In this document: positions 10,507 to 22,482 of the stretch, piece by piece | Layout of the letters: every line of letters begins with the position of its first letter | Numbering within the stretch: position 1 is the first letter of the stretch | Assembly (NCBI GenBank): GCA_022266195.1 | Contig: WHVY01000001.1 | Location: 7,998,001-8,062,000, forward strand | DNA: 64,000 nt | From: Tetranychus cinnabarinus | Lineage: Eukaryota > Arthropoda > Arachnida > Trombidiformes > Tetranychidae | Direction: 5' to 3' | Made by a program: the position numbers and the translations under genes | Notes under the pieces: model-generated | Seen by the model: the letters and a program-made list of their open reading frames with translations, nothing else | Told to the model about the DNA's origin: nothing | Database searches by the model: none

Positions 10507-13387
10507 TAAAAAAGAAAAGAAAAATTAGTTTTAGTATTTCTGAACAAATAAATATAAAAAAGACGAGGTTAACATGTTTTAGAGATGATTTTGCTTGGAA
10601 ATTCAATTTCTGCTTTTTACTTTCCAATATAAAATTGTATTACTCTCGATATTGATTTAGTGTAAATGAACTTGTACTGCATCAATCAAGAATTGGTTAA
10701 AGTCGCTCATAATCATTGATCTTCTAGGAAATATCAAAAAAATTATTAATTTTTACATTAAGAGGTCAATAAATTGGTGACTTTGACCTTGTTTTAATCT
10801 TCACATCAACATCATCATTATGATCTTTGGCTGAACAATCTTATTTACATCATAAATGATGCTTTTCCTCTTCAAAGAGCTCTAAATAATGATATAAATA
10901 TCATAAAGAGCTACACTCATCTTTCATTATTTTTACCTCTCTTTTAAACTCTCTAATGATGATGATGATGATCATAATCATTATAATAATCATCTGACCA
11001 AAGGAGCACTGAGTGGTTACAGATTTGACGACACTTGTCGAATATTTAAAAGATGTTTTGTTTTGTTCACTGCTTACCTCCATGTTTCATTACTTAACTT
11101 GCTAACTGGTTAGTTAATCTTATTTTTTTCTCATTCTGTTCCATAGTTGGTTCATTTTTCTTCCTTTTCTTTTACTGCCATCAAACAATTTACAATTAGT
11201 CAGACCAATTTAGATTTGAGTTAAATAATGATCTGTTGACGTTCACATGAGCCTATCCTTTTTTACTTTTGCTTTACCTAAATGAATTTGGAAAGGAACA
11301 GGTAACAGATAAAGATGAAAGAAAGAAAGAGAAAAGGAAATACAAAAGGTAAGATTAAAAAAGAAGGCAAGGTAACTTTCACCCTTGACAGTGACTATGG
11401 GAAGATTAAAACAATCATTAAGGTTAGTTAAATATAATGTTTAAATCCAAAGTCTGGTAAGAAAATTAGGGGAAAAAATGAATTAAAACATGTTATTAAT
11501 AACATTAATGTAAGTCAAACCTCTGAAAAGTCGCAAAGAAAGAGACGAAACCTCCCTTTTTAAGAGATTTTGGTGGCGCCATCTTCGAAAAATGGGTCCG
11601 TTACAGTAGTGCAAGTGAAAAAGCTAGAGCCTGTTAAACGATGTTAAACTTACTTAGTTGTTTAGTCGACTTTTAAATTGTAATTTTAAGTATTAATTTT
11701 TGAACACCTTAACAATCAGTTGTTGGCTCGGTGAACAGTGTCAAGTGAAACGCAAAAAATAGAGACTAAATGACTGTAAGGTAATAATCATATTGAGTCA
11801 AATAACACACAAGATGAGTAGATAAGGTTCATTATGAATGATGAGTTCCCAACAATAGATGATATTGAAATTTTGCATGTGAAAATGGTCCAGTTCATTC
11901 ATAAATCCCGTTGATAATTATTAAACAGGCTGACAAGAGGCTTGTTTTGAACGCTTCTGTTGTGAAAAAAAGAATGAAAATTGTATATTAATTTTTATAG
12001 TGAAAAAGAGGGTAAAACTTACATTTGACTAACTGATAGTTTCAAATGGCATGATCCTTTGAATGAATTATGTAAATAGATGAATAAGATAACATTACAT
12101 CACTTATATGATTAATTTGAACGGTATCATAAATTAGTATAAACACTTCAACCTAAAAGAAAATGAGAGAGAAGAAAATGACCGTTGAAGAGGCCGAAAG
12201 TGGTAGTAACTAATTTTTAAAATTCAAATTAAAAAGGTTGTTTTTACAGTTAAAGGTCGCCCTTTAGTTCTAGTTAAAGTACAACAATTAAAGTTTAACA
12301 GATGATATTAATAAGAAATAGAGAATGAGAGAAAAAGGAAAATTCATCAGAAAAAGAATAGCAAACTTACAATTAAAATTTTCTTTTGGTATCTACAGTT
12401 ATAATCATCTTTTACTGTGAAAGCAATCAAATGTTTAAATGATAGTTGTTAGTATAATTGGGATCATATTTTGAGTAATAAAGGGTTGATCATGAATATA
12501 AATTAGATGATAATAATTGAGATAATTACAAAGATAATCAATAAAAACCGGAATAAATAATGTAATGTTTACATATCTTTTAAGATTCAAATCCTTGATT
12601 TGGGCAAAAATTTGAACTCGATAGATTTGGTCACTTATCACTCCATCTATGTGAATAGATTAGAAATACAATTTACAGCACGCAAATGAATAAATTATCT
12701 TGAAACCAATTTACTTTTTTTTGTTTACTTTTTGATTAATATCAGTTTCTTAGTTTCTTATTAACTACCAACTGTTTTGATACATTTTATAAATCAAGTT
12801 AACCTTACTCTAAGCTTAAGGGAATTTTGTGAGAAGTGAAAATTATTGAAAATTATAAATCAAATGGTTAATTACCTGTAAATTAATTGAAACCCATTCT
12901 CAACATATAAAGTTGAGTTCTTGTGTGTTTATACTGACAAGAGGTGAATATTTGTAGTAAGGATGAACAGTGAAAGAAAGAAGGTAAGAAAGAGGATGAA
13001 AAAGAGAGAAAGTAAGCCTAAGTGTGGCTAAAGATAAAGCCTGAGGCCTGAATTGGGCGTTTATACCTGTATTTACATTGTGAAATAAGTAGATTAACAC
13101 TGGTAATTGATTTTGCTTTTGGCTAATTTAACCTGATAAACGCAATCTGATCTAATCAGGTTGAACCAAATGTTTGATTAATTAATAAATTTCGTTTCTA
13201 TATTTTTTCTCCTTCCCTTTCTTTCCCTCTTTCAGTCTTCAGTGAATCTAGGGTTAACCTGTTGAGTTAATTTCCTTCAATCCTAACATCATGAATGATT
13301 GGAACGTTTTTTTTGAAACTGATTTGTTGACTAATCATTGGATTACTGGATGATGGACGGAAATCAAAGCTCGTAACAGTCAAGTAT
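10507..13387. other. Non-coding stretch
   Basis: No supported gene. A minus-strand ATGGCG start (11582) in a CGAAGATGGCGCC context opens a short frame (MAPPKSLKKGGF...) of about 24 codons without a consensus donor. The rest is AT-rich with GAT and poly-A/T tracts. Confidence 0.5.
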
Positions 13388-13395
13388 TATATAAA
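13388..13395 (+). promoter_or_regulatory. TATA-box-like element
   Basis: A TATATAAA octamer lies 55 bases before an ATG at 13450. That ATG opens a short frame reading MTTDLTTRHAFLVG, followed by candidate exons. Such strings are expected by chance in AT-rich DNA, so support is only positional. Confidence 0.2.
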
Positions 13396-13544
13396 TCCTG
13401 TGGTGTACATTTTGATGTGATCTGAACTCAAACTGGTGATTACCTAAAGATGACAACAGATCTTACAACTCGTCATGCCTTTTTGGTTGGTTAACGTTAA
13501 GTGTTTAAGGTTTAGTTCAATCTTTTGATTTTAACAAATTACAG

Positions 13545-13622
13545 TGGACAAAGCCTGAAGAATGGTTTTACTTAAGAAATCAAGAATTACATGAGATACA
13601 TGATGACAAGTTACAAATTTAA
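13545..13622 (+). CDS. Candidate terminal exon, unknown gene
   Basis: After a pyrimidine-containing acceptor ending AAATTACAG, a 25-codon frame runs to TAA. It begins WTKPEEWFYLRNQ and continues Glu/His/Asp-rich. The balanced composition stands out from its surroundings. It lies between the TATA-like site and another candidate exon at 13898, so these may be alternative 3' exons of one small gene. No family is recognised. Confidence 0.28.
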   Translation, partial: WTKPEEWFYLRNQELHEIHDDKLQI

Positions 13623-13897
13623 AGGAAACAAAGCTTCTCACATTCATTAGCTTGTATCTTTTCATTTAATACTTCATTATCTTGACTTTCTTACCAAGAT
13701 ATATAATTAGTGAAATTTTGTTGTAAGCAAGGGTGGCCTTGTCAACTAGTGTTACCTTGTTGATTGCTGTTTCTGTTTTTGAAATGATGAACAAATTTTT
13801 TCAACAGAGTTGAATGCAATCAGATGGTTCACCTAACGAAATCACCTAATAAGCCTAATACAAATTTCTTGTTTTCTCTCCTTCAATCCATCTACAG

Positions 13898-14025
13898 GAT
13901 TCACTGCTATGGTTGACGAAGATGGAATGATAAACAATGGACTAACGACTTCGAGACAAGGCATAAATAGATCAGCTGACTACGGAGTCGGCAGTGCTCC
14001 TCCTCTTAAAGAATCTCGATTTTGA
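13898..14025 (+). CDS. Candidate terminal exon, unknown gene
   Basis: A strong acceptor (TTTTCTCTCCTTCAATCCATCTACAG) precedes a 42-codon frame entered in phase 2. It begins FTAMVDEDGMINNGLTTSRQ and ends PPLKESRF before TGA. A second, overlapping frame downstream of an upstream TAA is also open, and its 3' part (about 14020-14115) reads FEPIREKYGVEHVWYTFADL and stops at TGA. Both look non-random, so this may be a frameshifted remnant or a real exon with a decayed extension. The gene family is unknown. Confidence 0.35.
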
Positions 14026-16072
14026 ACCAATCAGGGAGAAATATGGAGTTGAACATGTTTGGTACACATTTGCTGATCTTAACGATGGAAGGTTACATTT
14101 TATGACTTTTCAATGATCACTTTACTCAAGAACATGGAATATCTTTATGTAAGTCTCATTTTTTCTGCTTTTGTTTTGTCTCTCTCTATGCATTTGTGCC
14201 TCTAACCTCGTTAGAATGAAACTTTAATCTCATTTTCAAATCAAACTCATTGAGGTGTTTTATGTTTATTTACAGGTTGTCAAGTTTACTTAATGATTAT
14301 TATGTGATGATGATGATGACAATTATAATTACAACAAACACTGGAACAAAGTATTCTCTGTTGGTTTGCTGTTCATTCTTGTTTCCCTGGATAAAGTCAA
14401 AGCAATTCTTGGTTGTCAGTATTTCAGGAGGAGACAGTTCAAAAACTCAAGAAAACCACACTAAACAAAATTACAATTAATCTTTCAAAGACTGGGCCTA
14501 AGAGAAAAGTCATCTTTTGTGAACTGAGCTATTACAAGTGTAACAATCTACATTTATAAAAGAGGATATAATTGGTGATATTTGCATATTTTTGGGCAAA
14601 GAAAAAAAAGTGTGATTACAATTAATCATTTCCATTCCATCATCTTCCATTTCGACTGTGCCTTTTCCTGATAGATACATTGATCTGACAGGTTTGATCA
14701 TAATCAGTAAGACAATCAGTCAATAAGAGTCAGATTATCCAAATTATTAATTATCATTGTAAATAATGTCTTGGGTTGATGTATGGTTTTCCCTTTCGAT
14801 CTCTAGTTGCAGGTAATTTTAATTGTTAACAATTTACATACCAAATTGTTAACTTCTTGCCAAATGCATACATCATTTATTACTTATCTTTTACTTTACC
14901 TTCCTACTACATTATGAATAACGCCCGTACATTGATTGATTGTTTACTGATTGTAAAATGGAGTCAGCATCAGATAAAAATTTAATTGGAATTGGAATTA
15001 AATTCTGAAAAAATTTGATGAAATGTGCATGATGAGAGAGCAACAGTGGTGATCATATTCATCATCATCATGTTGATCCTCTTGTGGTTATTTATAAGAC
15101 GCAATTCAAATGCTTGCAAGTGAACTATTTAATTAGACTGATTTAACATTGATTAGATTCTTTAACTAAACAAGAATCAAATCATATGATTGTTAAACTG
15201 ATATTAACTATCGTATGATCTTAAAATTAATGTAATATTAGAATCTAATTGAAATGATGGTTAAGTAATTGGATAAGTGAATGTACCAAATTGTACAATT
15301 ATTAACAACATTTACGTTTCTTGCTAATGATTATAATCACCATTGATAACTGTATTTGTTTCAAATTAATTGACCCTCACAAATAATCAGCTCTTAATTT
15401 ATACAAACTCGCATACAATTACATTAATGCTCATAGTTTAGTTGAAAATTAATACAACAGTTGAAGATAAATGGTTTCCCATTAAATTTCTTGATATAAT
15501 TCCCATAATCACAATAATTATCATAACATTTAATTACTCTTTTCAATTGTAACTAATGATTTTCATCTTTTCTCCCTTTCATTACAGATATTTGGATGGA
15601 CAAAACAAAAGGAAAGCAACAACAATCAGCAAATTAAAAGAAGTTCATTGTTTATAAGTTCACTTAGATTCATTAAATGAATCTTTTAATAACAATTAGT
15701 CAACCATAGATTAACAATGAGCATTGAAAGTAAAGATTTGAAAGTATTTAATGTCGGACAATTTTCATTGAATATGATTACACCAAAGTAGCCCGAGCCA
15801 GGACAAAGACGATGGACCTGATGATGGTGATGATGATGATAATGATAATAATGGTGATGACAAAAGATGATTATAATGCTTTCTTATATAAAAATCATTA
15901 ATTAGAATCGGACAAAATGGCGAAGCGAAAATTTAAATTAAAAAGACAATAATCGGATCCATCATTACCATACCTTGAGTTGACTTATTAGCTGAAAAGG
16001 GGAAACATTTTGTGATTTAGTCAACTAGTTAGTTATTATTATTCATTATGACTATCACTATTATTATCAAGT

Positions 16073-16104
<32 letters not shown>

Positions 16105-17219
16105 ATTATTATTATTTAAATTTTGTTGATCTCAGATTCTCACATGAAACAAAACAAAAAAAGGTAAAGGGAGTAAACGAGCTTTTAACAAGCTCTAAAT
16201 GAACCGGCTCAACATTGAAAACGGACTGAATTAAAAAAGAAGAGATATGAATTAATTTTAATGAATAGGATTAACATGTATCATGATGATTAAAAGAAGA
16301 TGTTGTAGATAAAAATTATCTTCACGGTTAAGACCATAATCATTATAATTGTAAGACAAACTTGTCTGACCACACAAGCATATTCAGTTTACAATCTTGC
16401 TCTTCTTTTCCTAACATAATCGTCCTTTTTTTACCCAAACAGTTTAATGTTTAATTTTATTTATTTCAACTTGATTCAAGTTGATGCATGAATTTTAAAC
16501 ATGATATTAATAAAAGACAATTTGTACTCAATTAGAGATAATCAAATCAATTAGCACTTGCAGGTTGAAGAGCAATATGAAAACAAAATAATGAATACAA
16601 GGAATCATTAATGGTTTTATGTTTTTGTTAACTTGCTGCTACAGACTTGGAATATCTTGAATTATCTTAATGTACATACACTTAATGTATTGATTAAAAA
16701 TAGCCTAACAAGCCTTTTAATCATGACTGTGATTAAGGTGAATGAAAGATTATTAAGATGATTATGAAGATGATAATGAGCAGTACAGCGTTACTTGCAA
16801 TTGCGTGATTCAATCAATTTTAATTTAATTGGAAAAAATAAAGTAAATATAAAATTGGAAATCGATGAGTAAATTGTTAGCTTACTTATTCTTGATACAA
16901 GCTACATTTAACTTGTCCAAACCATGAAAACAGGTTTATCAGTACATTAAATTGAATGTTTATCAGTTGCAATTTATTCTCGTTGATATTGAATAGTTGA
17001 ATGTTAAGAGTTTAATCACTGAACATGATTATTATTAAAAATAATTTGCCGATTATGATGGTCAATTGAGTCAATTTGCAAGTGTTTAATTTATTCAAGT
17101 CAGGACATTGGATGACGTAAACAAATGCTGATCAAATGATTAATGCTTAGTGTTCGTAAGCAAACAATCAAATTAATCATTAATATGACTGGAATCGTTA
17201 AACATCTCTCGTTTGAATA
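14026..17219. other. Non-coding, repeat-rich stretch
   Basis: Mostly AT-rich DNA with GAT tracts (15820-15861; 16074-16095). One weak candidate terminal exon lies at 15588-15657 (plus), after an acceptor ending TTTCATTACAG. It reads YLDGQNKRKATTISKLKEVH to a TAA. Nothing else is supported. Confidence 0.45.
16074..16095 (+). repeat. (GAT)n microsatellite
   Basis: Uninterrupted GAT triplets, continuing imperfectly to about 16117. Confidence 0.8.
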
Positions 17220-17304
17220 GATTTATGAATCGGCCAATTCAGGTAAAAATTGAATGATCGCATGAAAAAATGCTTTTCTAGCTGCTTACTTGACCAAGAT
17301 TGAA
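17220..17304 (+). repeat. Diverged repeat beside the Tc1-like remnant, copy 1
   Basis: This segment is similar to 18681-18764: GAATC.G.CAATTCAGG, then a CTTGACC..GATTGAA block at the same spacing. It probably belongs to a transposon, because one copy lies immediately upstream of transposase remnants. Confidence 0.45.
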
Positions 17305-17440
17305 GATGAGCCAATTTAACTCAATTGACTTAACAATTCTGATTAGCAAATAAAAATGATAGAAATCAAAATAATAAGAATCGTTGACAATAAGGTAAAA
17401 AACTTGACAATTAACTACTTTTTGTTTAAGTAGAGAAATG

Positions 17441-17760
17441 AATGAACATTGGGCCAATGTGGTTTTGATTCGGTTGCCAACAAGATATTGCTAGTAACTT
17501 ATTCAAACATCAAAAGCAATTAAAGATTGTACTTCAAGTAAAGGAATCAAAATTTTGATTTGACTCGCTAGATCGCTGGATCTCAATCTCATTGAGAATG
17601 TATGAGCCATTTCCGCAAGAAAAATTTAAGTAAAGGGTGACAATACCATTCGATTGACGAACTTGATAATCGATCGCCCAAGAATGGAATAACATCGATC
17701 AATGATACAGAATTTTATTTTGTCTGTGAGACAGATTAGATTTAATTGCTAAAATGGTGA
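17441..17760 (+). mobile_element. Decayed Tc1-like transposase remnant
   Basis: A plus-strand frame interrupted by several stops shows the order of a Tc1/mariner-superfamily catalytic domain. HWANVV (about 17447) matches the block before the second Asp region. About 60 codons later comes LARSLDLNLIENV, a degenerate form of the family signature around the third acidic residue (consensus S-P-D-L-N-P-I-E-N). After that comes an NFILSVRQ block near the C-terminus. The middle, including the DE-bearing part after HWANVV, is missing or unrecognisable, and Trp and Glu positions have become stops. It cannot encode an active enzyme. Repeated flanking blocks (17220-17304; about 17790-17825 against 17975-18005) suggest more than one nested fragment. 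Confidence 0.75.
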
Positions 17761-18680
17761 TAGCACACATTATTAGTTCAATTAATATCGAAATTAAAAA
17801 GCGTCCTTAACTCCATGCATCAGCCAATTCCGCTCAAATAATATTTTTTTCAATTAAACTTGAAATTAAACAGATGACTTAGTTTTCTTGTTTTTCATGA
17901 ATCATGACTAACTTTGATCATAATATCAAACAAGGACAATTTTTCTGAATATTTAAATACATGTATTTATTATTAAATTAAATGCGGTCCTTAATGTCAT
18001 GCAACCTTTATTGATGCTGTGTGTCTGTTTTGACCAAAAGTCCAAATGGATATTCCTTATTATGGACGGCTTAGAGGTGACTAAAAAAGCAATTATCCCT
18101 ATTTAAGCTTCAATTAATCAATTCTTTCTAATAAACGGCCGTTTTTGGTAAGTAATGGGTCAAAGTTTGTAGTTTATGCAGAAAATGATCTGATATTTGT
18201 TTTCGAATTTAGATCGAGTTTAGAACATTTAGATATAAGAGCTGCAGATAATGACATCGGTCTCATTATACTTCCATTTTGAGCTGATAAACATGACTGA
18301 CAATTATAAATACTGATATTGACCAAAAATGTGAATTAAATGCAAAATTTAGTGAAATCCAGTTTGCCAAATTTGTGACTCAAGCATTTAGCTCACATAA
18401 TTTTTGAAGCAACAATCATTGTGGTAGTTTGTTGAGCTTCCGTGAGTTATCATCAGGAATAAGGTGAGTAGATGAAGATGTTAAAAGAAATCTCACAATT
18501 GAACAGATTAAAATGGCTGGGAAAGGTAACAATCAGAGAAAGTTGTTTAATTTACTCATATTAACCATGAAATGAATTGACATGAAATGCAAAAAGTTCC
18601 AGAATATATTATTAGAAAATATAGTGAACTGAAATAACAAACCAACGGAACTCTATTCATTATAAAATAATGAGTAATTA

Positions 18681-18764
18681 TAAGAATCTGTCAATTCAGG
18701 CACAATCTGAATATTTACAAGAATACTAGGTTTTTTCTGCTACATTCTTGACCGTGATTGAATA
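18681..18764 (+). repeat. Diverged repeat, copy 2
   Basis: Counterpart of 17220-17304 in direct orientation, about 0.9 kb beyond the Tc1-like remnant. Confidence 0.45.
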
Positions 18765-19077
18765 AAAGAAACATTTGTTGAAAATAAGTCGAATTTTTTT
18801 AATTGATTTAGTGATTCAACAATTCTGAGCCTTTGCTACAACTTTTAATCAAAATTTTGAGGGTCTATTAAATTTCGCTTGTCAATAACTCCTTATATAA
18901 TATAAATTCTAATCTTTATAATAATTAATAGGGTAGAGGGGACTGTTGATGATGAATGTGTATGTTGTACGTGAATAGTCATGATAGAAGATGAAAACAA
19001 TATGATAACACTTTTTACAATATTTTGATGAGAAAGAAATAGTCCGATTTAACCGTATTTACAAGAAAAATATCTTT

Positions 19078-21893
19078 TTATGAACATTCCATTGACTCGG
19101 GAGTTATAATGAAATCCGATAAATCTGGTTTGCCTTGCAATTGCAGATTCTGAAAGCAAATTAAAATGGAAAATTAGTTTTAAATTGAAAAAGAGAACCT
19201 CAACTTTCTGTAAAAATGTAAATCCAAAGAAAAATAACAAACCTTCTCGTTAGTTAAATGTAGAAGTGCTACAAAAGCTATTGGCACACTCAGATTATTT
19301 GCCATAGAAGTTCCGACTCTATCAGGTAGCTTTTTGTACATATTAGAGAAGGTTAAGTCTTGCTCCAGACTATCAGAATGACACGCTGCAGAACTTTCCA
19401 CCTGGAAACAGAACAAAAATAAGAAAAATTGTTAGTAAGCAATAATAAGCATATACGTTTTAACCAAAGAAATTCTTCGACTTACATTATCGGAAGAGCT
19501 TAAATTAGCTGTTGATTCTGTACTAGGCTCTTGGTCATTGTTTGTAGATGGTTCTTTGTTTTGCGAAGACTCGGGAGTTTTATTTACAATATCACTAGTT
19601 ACAATAGTCCACATTTCTTGTTTTAATCTTTTCACGTCAATTTTTTTGGCATGTGTTGAAAATGGTAAAGCCGTTGATGATACAGCAAATGGTTCATCAA
19701 CAAGGTTGTCTCCAGAAAATGGTGCATTAAAAGCTTGAGTTGAAAAACATTCTTGAGTTGGCGGGAACTCATCGTCATAGTGATTATCCATACCAGCATC
19801 CAAGCCAGGGGAAGATCTTCCATCTGAACAATTATCGTTCATGATTGAAGGTTCATCATTTTTATTAGGATCGATTCCTGTTCTTCTTAAGATGCTAAAT
19901 GTTGTACCTTCTTTAAGGAAAGGTTTGATCAATCTTATTGGCTCGTAAGAAACGTCACTGGGTAAAAGTCTTTCAGTCCAATTGGACAGAGTTGAGAATT
20001 TTAATTGTGTATCTGTGCTACCATCTTCCTCGGCAGGAAGAGTTTGCTTGAAATCAATTTCAGAAAATTGGTTCTTGGGTTTTCGTGCACTTTTTGGAGC
20101 TGCCAAAGCTTGCGTTTTCTTAGCCCCACGTTTGGCCAAGGGATTCAACTTCCAGTGTTCAGGGCCAGCCCATACTCCTAGAAGTTCCTTATTGAAATAA
20201 GTATATTCAGATGGTTCATCAGATAAGGCTTTAACTAATTTATCAAAACCATCTGAGTCAACGGTACGCATTAAATATTGATTATTTAATGATTGACTAT
20301 AATTATTTTCAATCACAGTCTTTTCCAAGCCATCCTCTTCACCATCGGATCTGACTGAATCGTGATCAAAGAAACCACCAGGATCATGGTGATCATCATT
20401 GTCCAAAGGTTCCAAAGAAGCTTCAAAGGGCTGTGAATGAGAAATTCCAGCGTCTAATGCGAAACTCAATTTATCTTGTGTTTGGGTTCCCGCTCTTAGA
20501 GTAGAAATTGAGTTGTCCAAGTCTTCACCGCGAGATAGAAACTCAAATTTAGATAATTGGGGTACAATCTGTGGTCTTTGGTTCAAAATTCCATCAATTA
20601 ATGATCGATCCAATTTAACGTCATGAGTTTGACTATCAGTAGAGGTTATTTCGGTTGGGTTTAACAGTAGTAAACCATCTTCATTCAAGCACAGATTTGA
20701 CATAAGAAGACCATTTACATTACCAACATCAAAAGACGATGAAAGTAAGGAAAACAATGGATCAGGTGGAGTATTACATTCAACTTTTGCAGTATTCAAG
20801 CTTTCAATATTGGTTGCTATAGTTTTGACGGTTTTTCTACCAACTTTTCTCCTTTTGGGTCTAGTTTCACCATCATCGTTGACTTCATCTCCATCTAAAT
20901 CACCTTCGTTATCTTCTCCTTCTTTCGATTTATCTTTATCCAAAGCAATAACCAAACCTAAAAAATAAAAAAATAAAAAGAGGAAAAAAAGATGAAATGA
21001 GATAAAGCGGGAAATTGATAAGGAAACAGAACGTAATCTTAAGGTTGGAAATGATGCAATGCTTAGTTTCGATGAACAAATTGAATAGAACCAACGCATG
21101 AATGATAAAATAGATTCATTAAGCTAAATTGCTACAAAAAACATAATTAGGCCAAAAGAAAACTGAATTACCTGATGCAACTTTTTGAGCTTCAGCTTGG
21201 ACACAATCAACACGATGGCCATAAATTTTGGCTCCAGCATCCAAAGCACTGCTGACAAGTTTAAAGTTTATTTTTTCATTGGGTTTCTGTCTGATTAAAT
21301 GGCTCATACAATCGATTAACCGTAATCCGAAAGCATTTTTACTATTGATTTTATTAGCCGCAGATAACTTAATACACTCAGTGTAAACAGCGGTAACTTC
21401 TTCTTCAGGTGCAGCTGAGCGTCTGCTTAATGGAGTTCCTGGCCTAAAAACAAAGAATAGATAAAGATAAATTAGTTTTATTGTTAATTATCAATCCTCA
21501 ATGTAAACACAAGTGTGAACACCAAAAGAGATATCAATGTAGAAAGTAGAACAAACCAAAAAGTACACCATTAAGAGTAATAAAACATTACCTTGGAGAG
21601 TTTCTTCCAAGAGGAGTACCAAAAGTATTTCTAGGGCCAGTAATGGCTTCTCTAATCCGAAGAGGATTTCTTTCAGCACTAACGGGAGTAGTTGAAACAG
21701 ATTCAATATTATGTAACCCAAGGGATCTACGTTGTTGAGGTGTTAACTGGGCTCTTTCCACAGAGACAAAAGGGTCAGTACTTTTACCAGTCGATCTACC
21801 GATGTTTTTTCTCCTTTTTCCATGGTCAACCGTTTGAGGTTCGTCTCCAGAATCACCTGTGTTGAGCTTACGCTTGATATGAACTGAGCACAT
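19078..21893 (-). CDS. NCAPH: Condensin complex subunit 2 (CAP-H / barren)
   Basis: CAP-H is the kleisin that closes the SMC2-SMC4 ring of condensin I during mitotic chromosome condensation. Five exons join in phase: 21893-21592, 21443-21172, 20957-19486, 19401-19243 and 19149-19078. They give 758 aa, close to the family's usual length of about 740. Residues 1-100 are disordered and basic, with RRKN clusters and Ser/Thr-Pro sites. The conserved N-terminal kleisin region (about 105-190) includes ECIKLSAANKINSKNAFGL and LVSSALDAGAKIYGHRVD. An acidic stretch and a KRRKVGRK nuclear signal precede the conserved KTIATNIESLN and SSSFDVGN blocks. EYTYFNKELLGVWAGPEHW lies in the middle. The C-terminal winged-helix part carries SVPIAFVALLHLTNEK. 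All donors and acceptors are GT/AG. An ATG inside intron 2 opens a longer frame into exon 3, but it is intronic. The gene is divergent from ABCH1, with starts 590 bp apart. Confidence 0.95.
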
Positions 21894-22482
21894 AGTATTA
21901 ATTAAAAGTAAGATGATAAATAAAGAAACCAGAAAGGGAAAAGTAGATGATGAAGAACAAAGAGAAAAGGAGAGAACACAAGATACAAAAAGTAGGACCC
22001 TTTGTAGATGAAAAAATGAAGATTAGGGCTTGACTTTAGGATACAAAAGGGTTGAAAAAGGTGATTTTGAAAATTGTGAAATCGAATTAAAAAAATAATC
22101 ACCAATTAAATGAAAAACAATTGTCAAAACATAAGATAAGATTAGACTCCCGCTAATTCATTCTTGCTCATATAAAAATATACGTTGGTAAATCTATTTG
22201 CTCATTCGTCTATGATTGGCTGATGACAATATCACTATAGTAACAACTAAGCTATTTTCATGGCTACCAGATGGAGCTATGCTAGTTTAAACCAAAAGCG
22301 CGGAAAAAAACTGAAAGTTTCTCCTTCACTTTTTGAAAGTTTGATGTTTATTTACAATACTCTTTAACAGTCTTGATCGTAGTTAAGTTGATCAATTTCG
22401 ATCACTTTTTTTTCCTTCTTCCTTCCTTTCTCCTCTTCATTTTTCCCTTTCAACTCTCTACCAAATTTATTGATTGGGAATC
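21894..22482. promoter_or_regulatory. Divergent intergenic region between CAP-H and ABCH1
   Basis: These 589 bp separate two oppositely oriented start codons, so both promoters and 5' UTRs probably lie here. No sharp TATA box is seen for either gene; an ATATAAAAATATA string lies at about 22170. A long CT-rich tract (about 22400-22460) runs just ahead of the ABCH1 start. Confidence 0.5.

Noticed and set aside
19538..19738. Plus-strand frames antisense to CAP-H and the other genes
   Set aside because: They are shadows of the minus-strand coding exons without their own start or splice evidence.
20945..21099. ATG-initiated upstream extension of the large CAP-H exon (MRWFYSICSSK...)
   Set aside because: It lies in intron 2: a clear TTTTTTAG acceptor at 20958 joins in phase with exon 2, which carries the conserved kleisin N-terminus.
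22474..22482. Upstream in-frame TTG as start of ABCH1
   Set aside because: The ATG at 22483 gives an N-terminus that aligns with ABCH2 (ATG at 30553); a non-ATG start is unnecessary.
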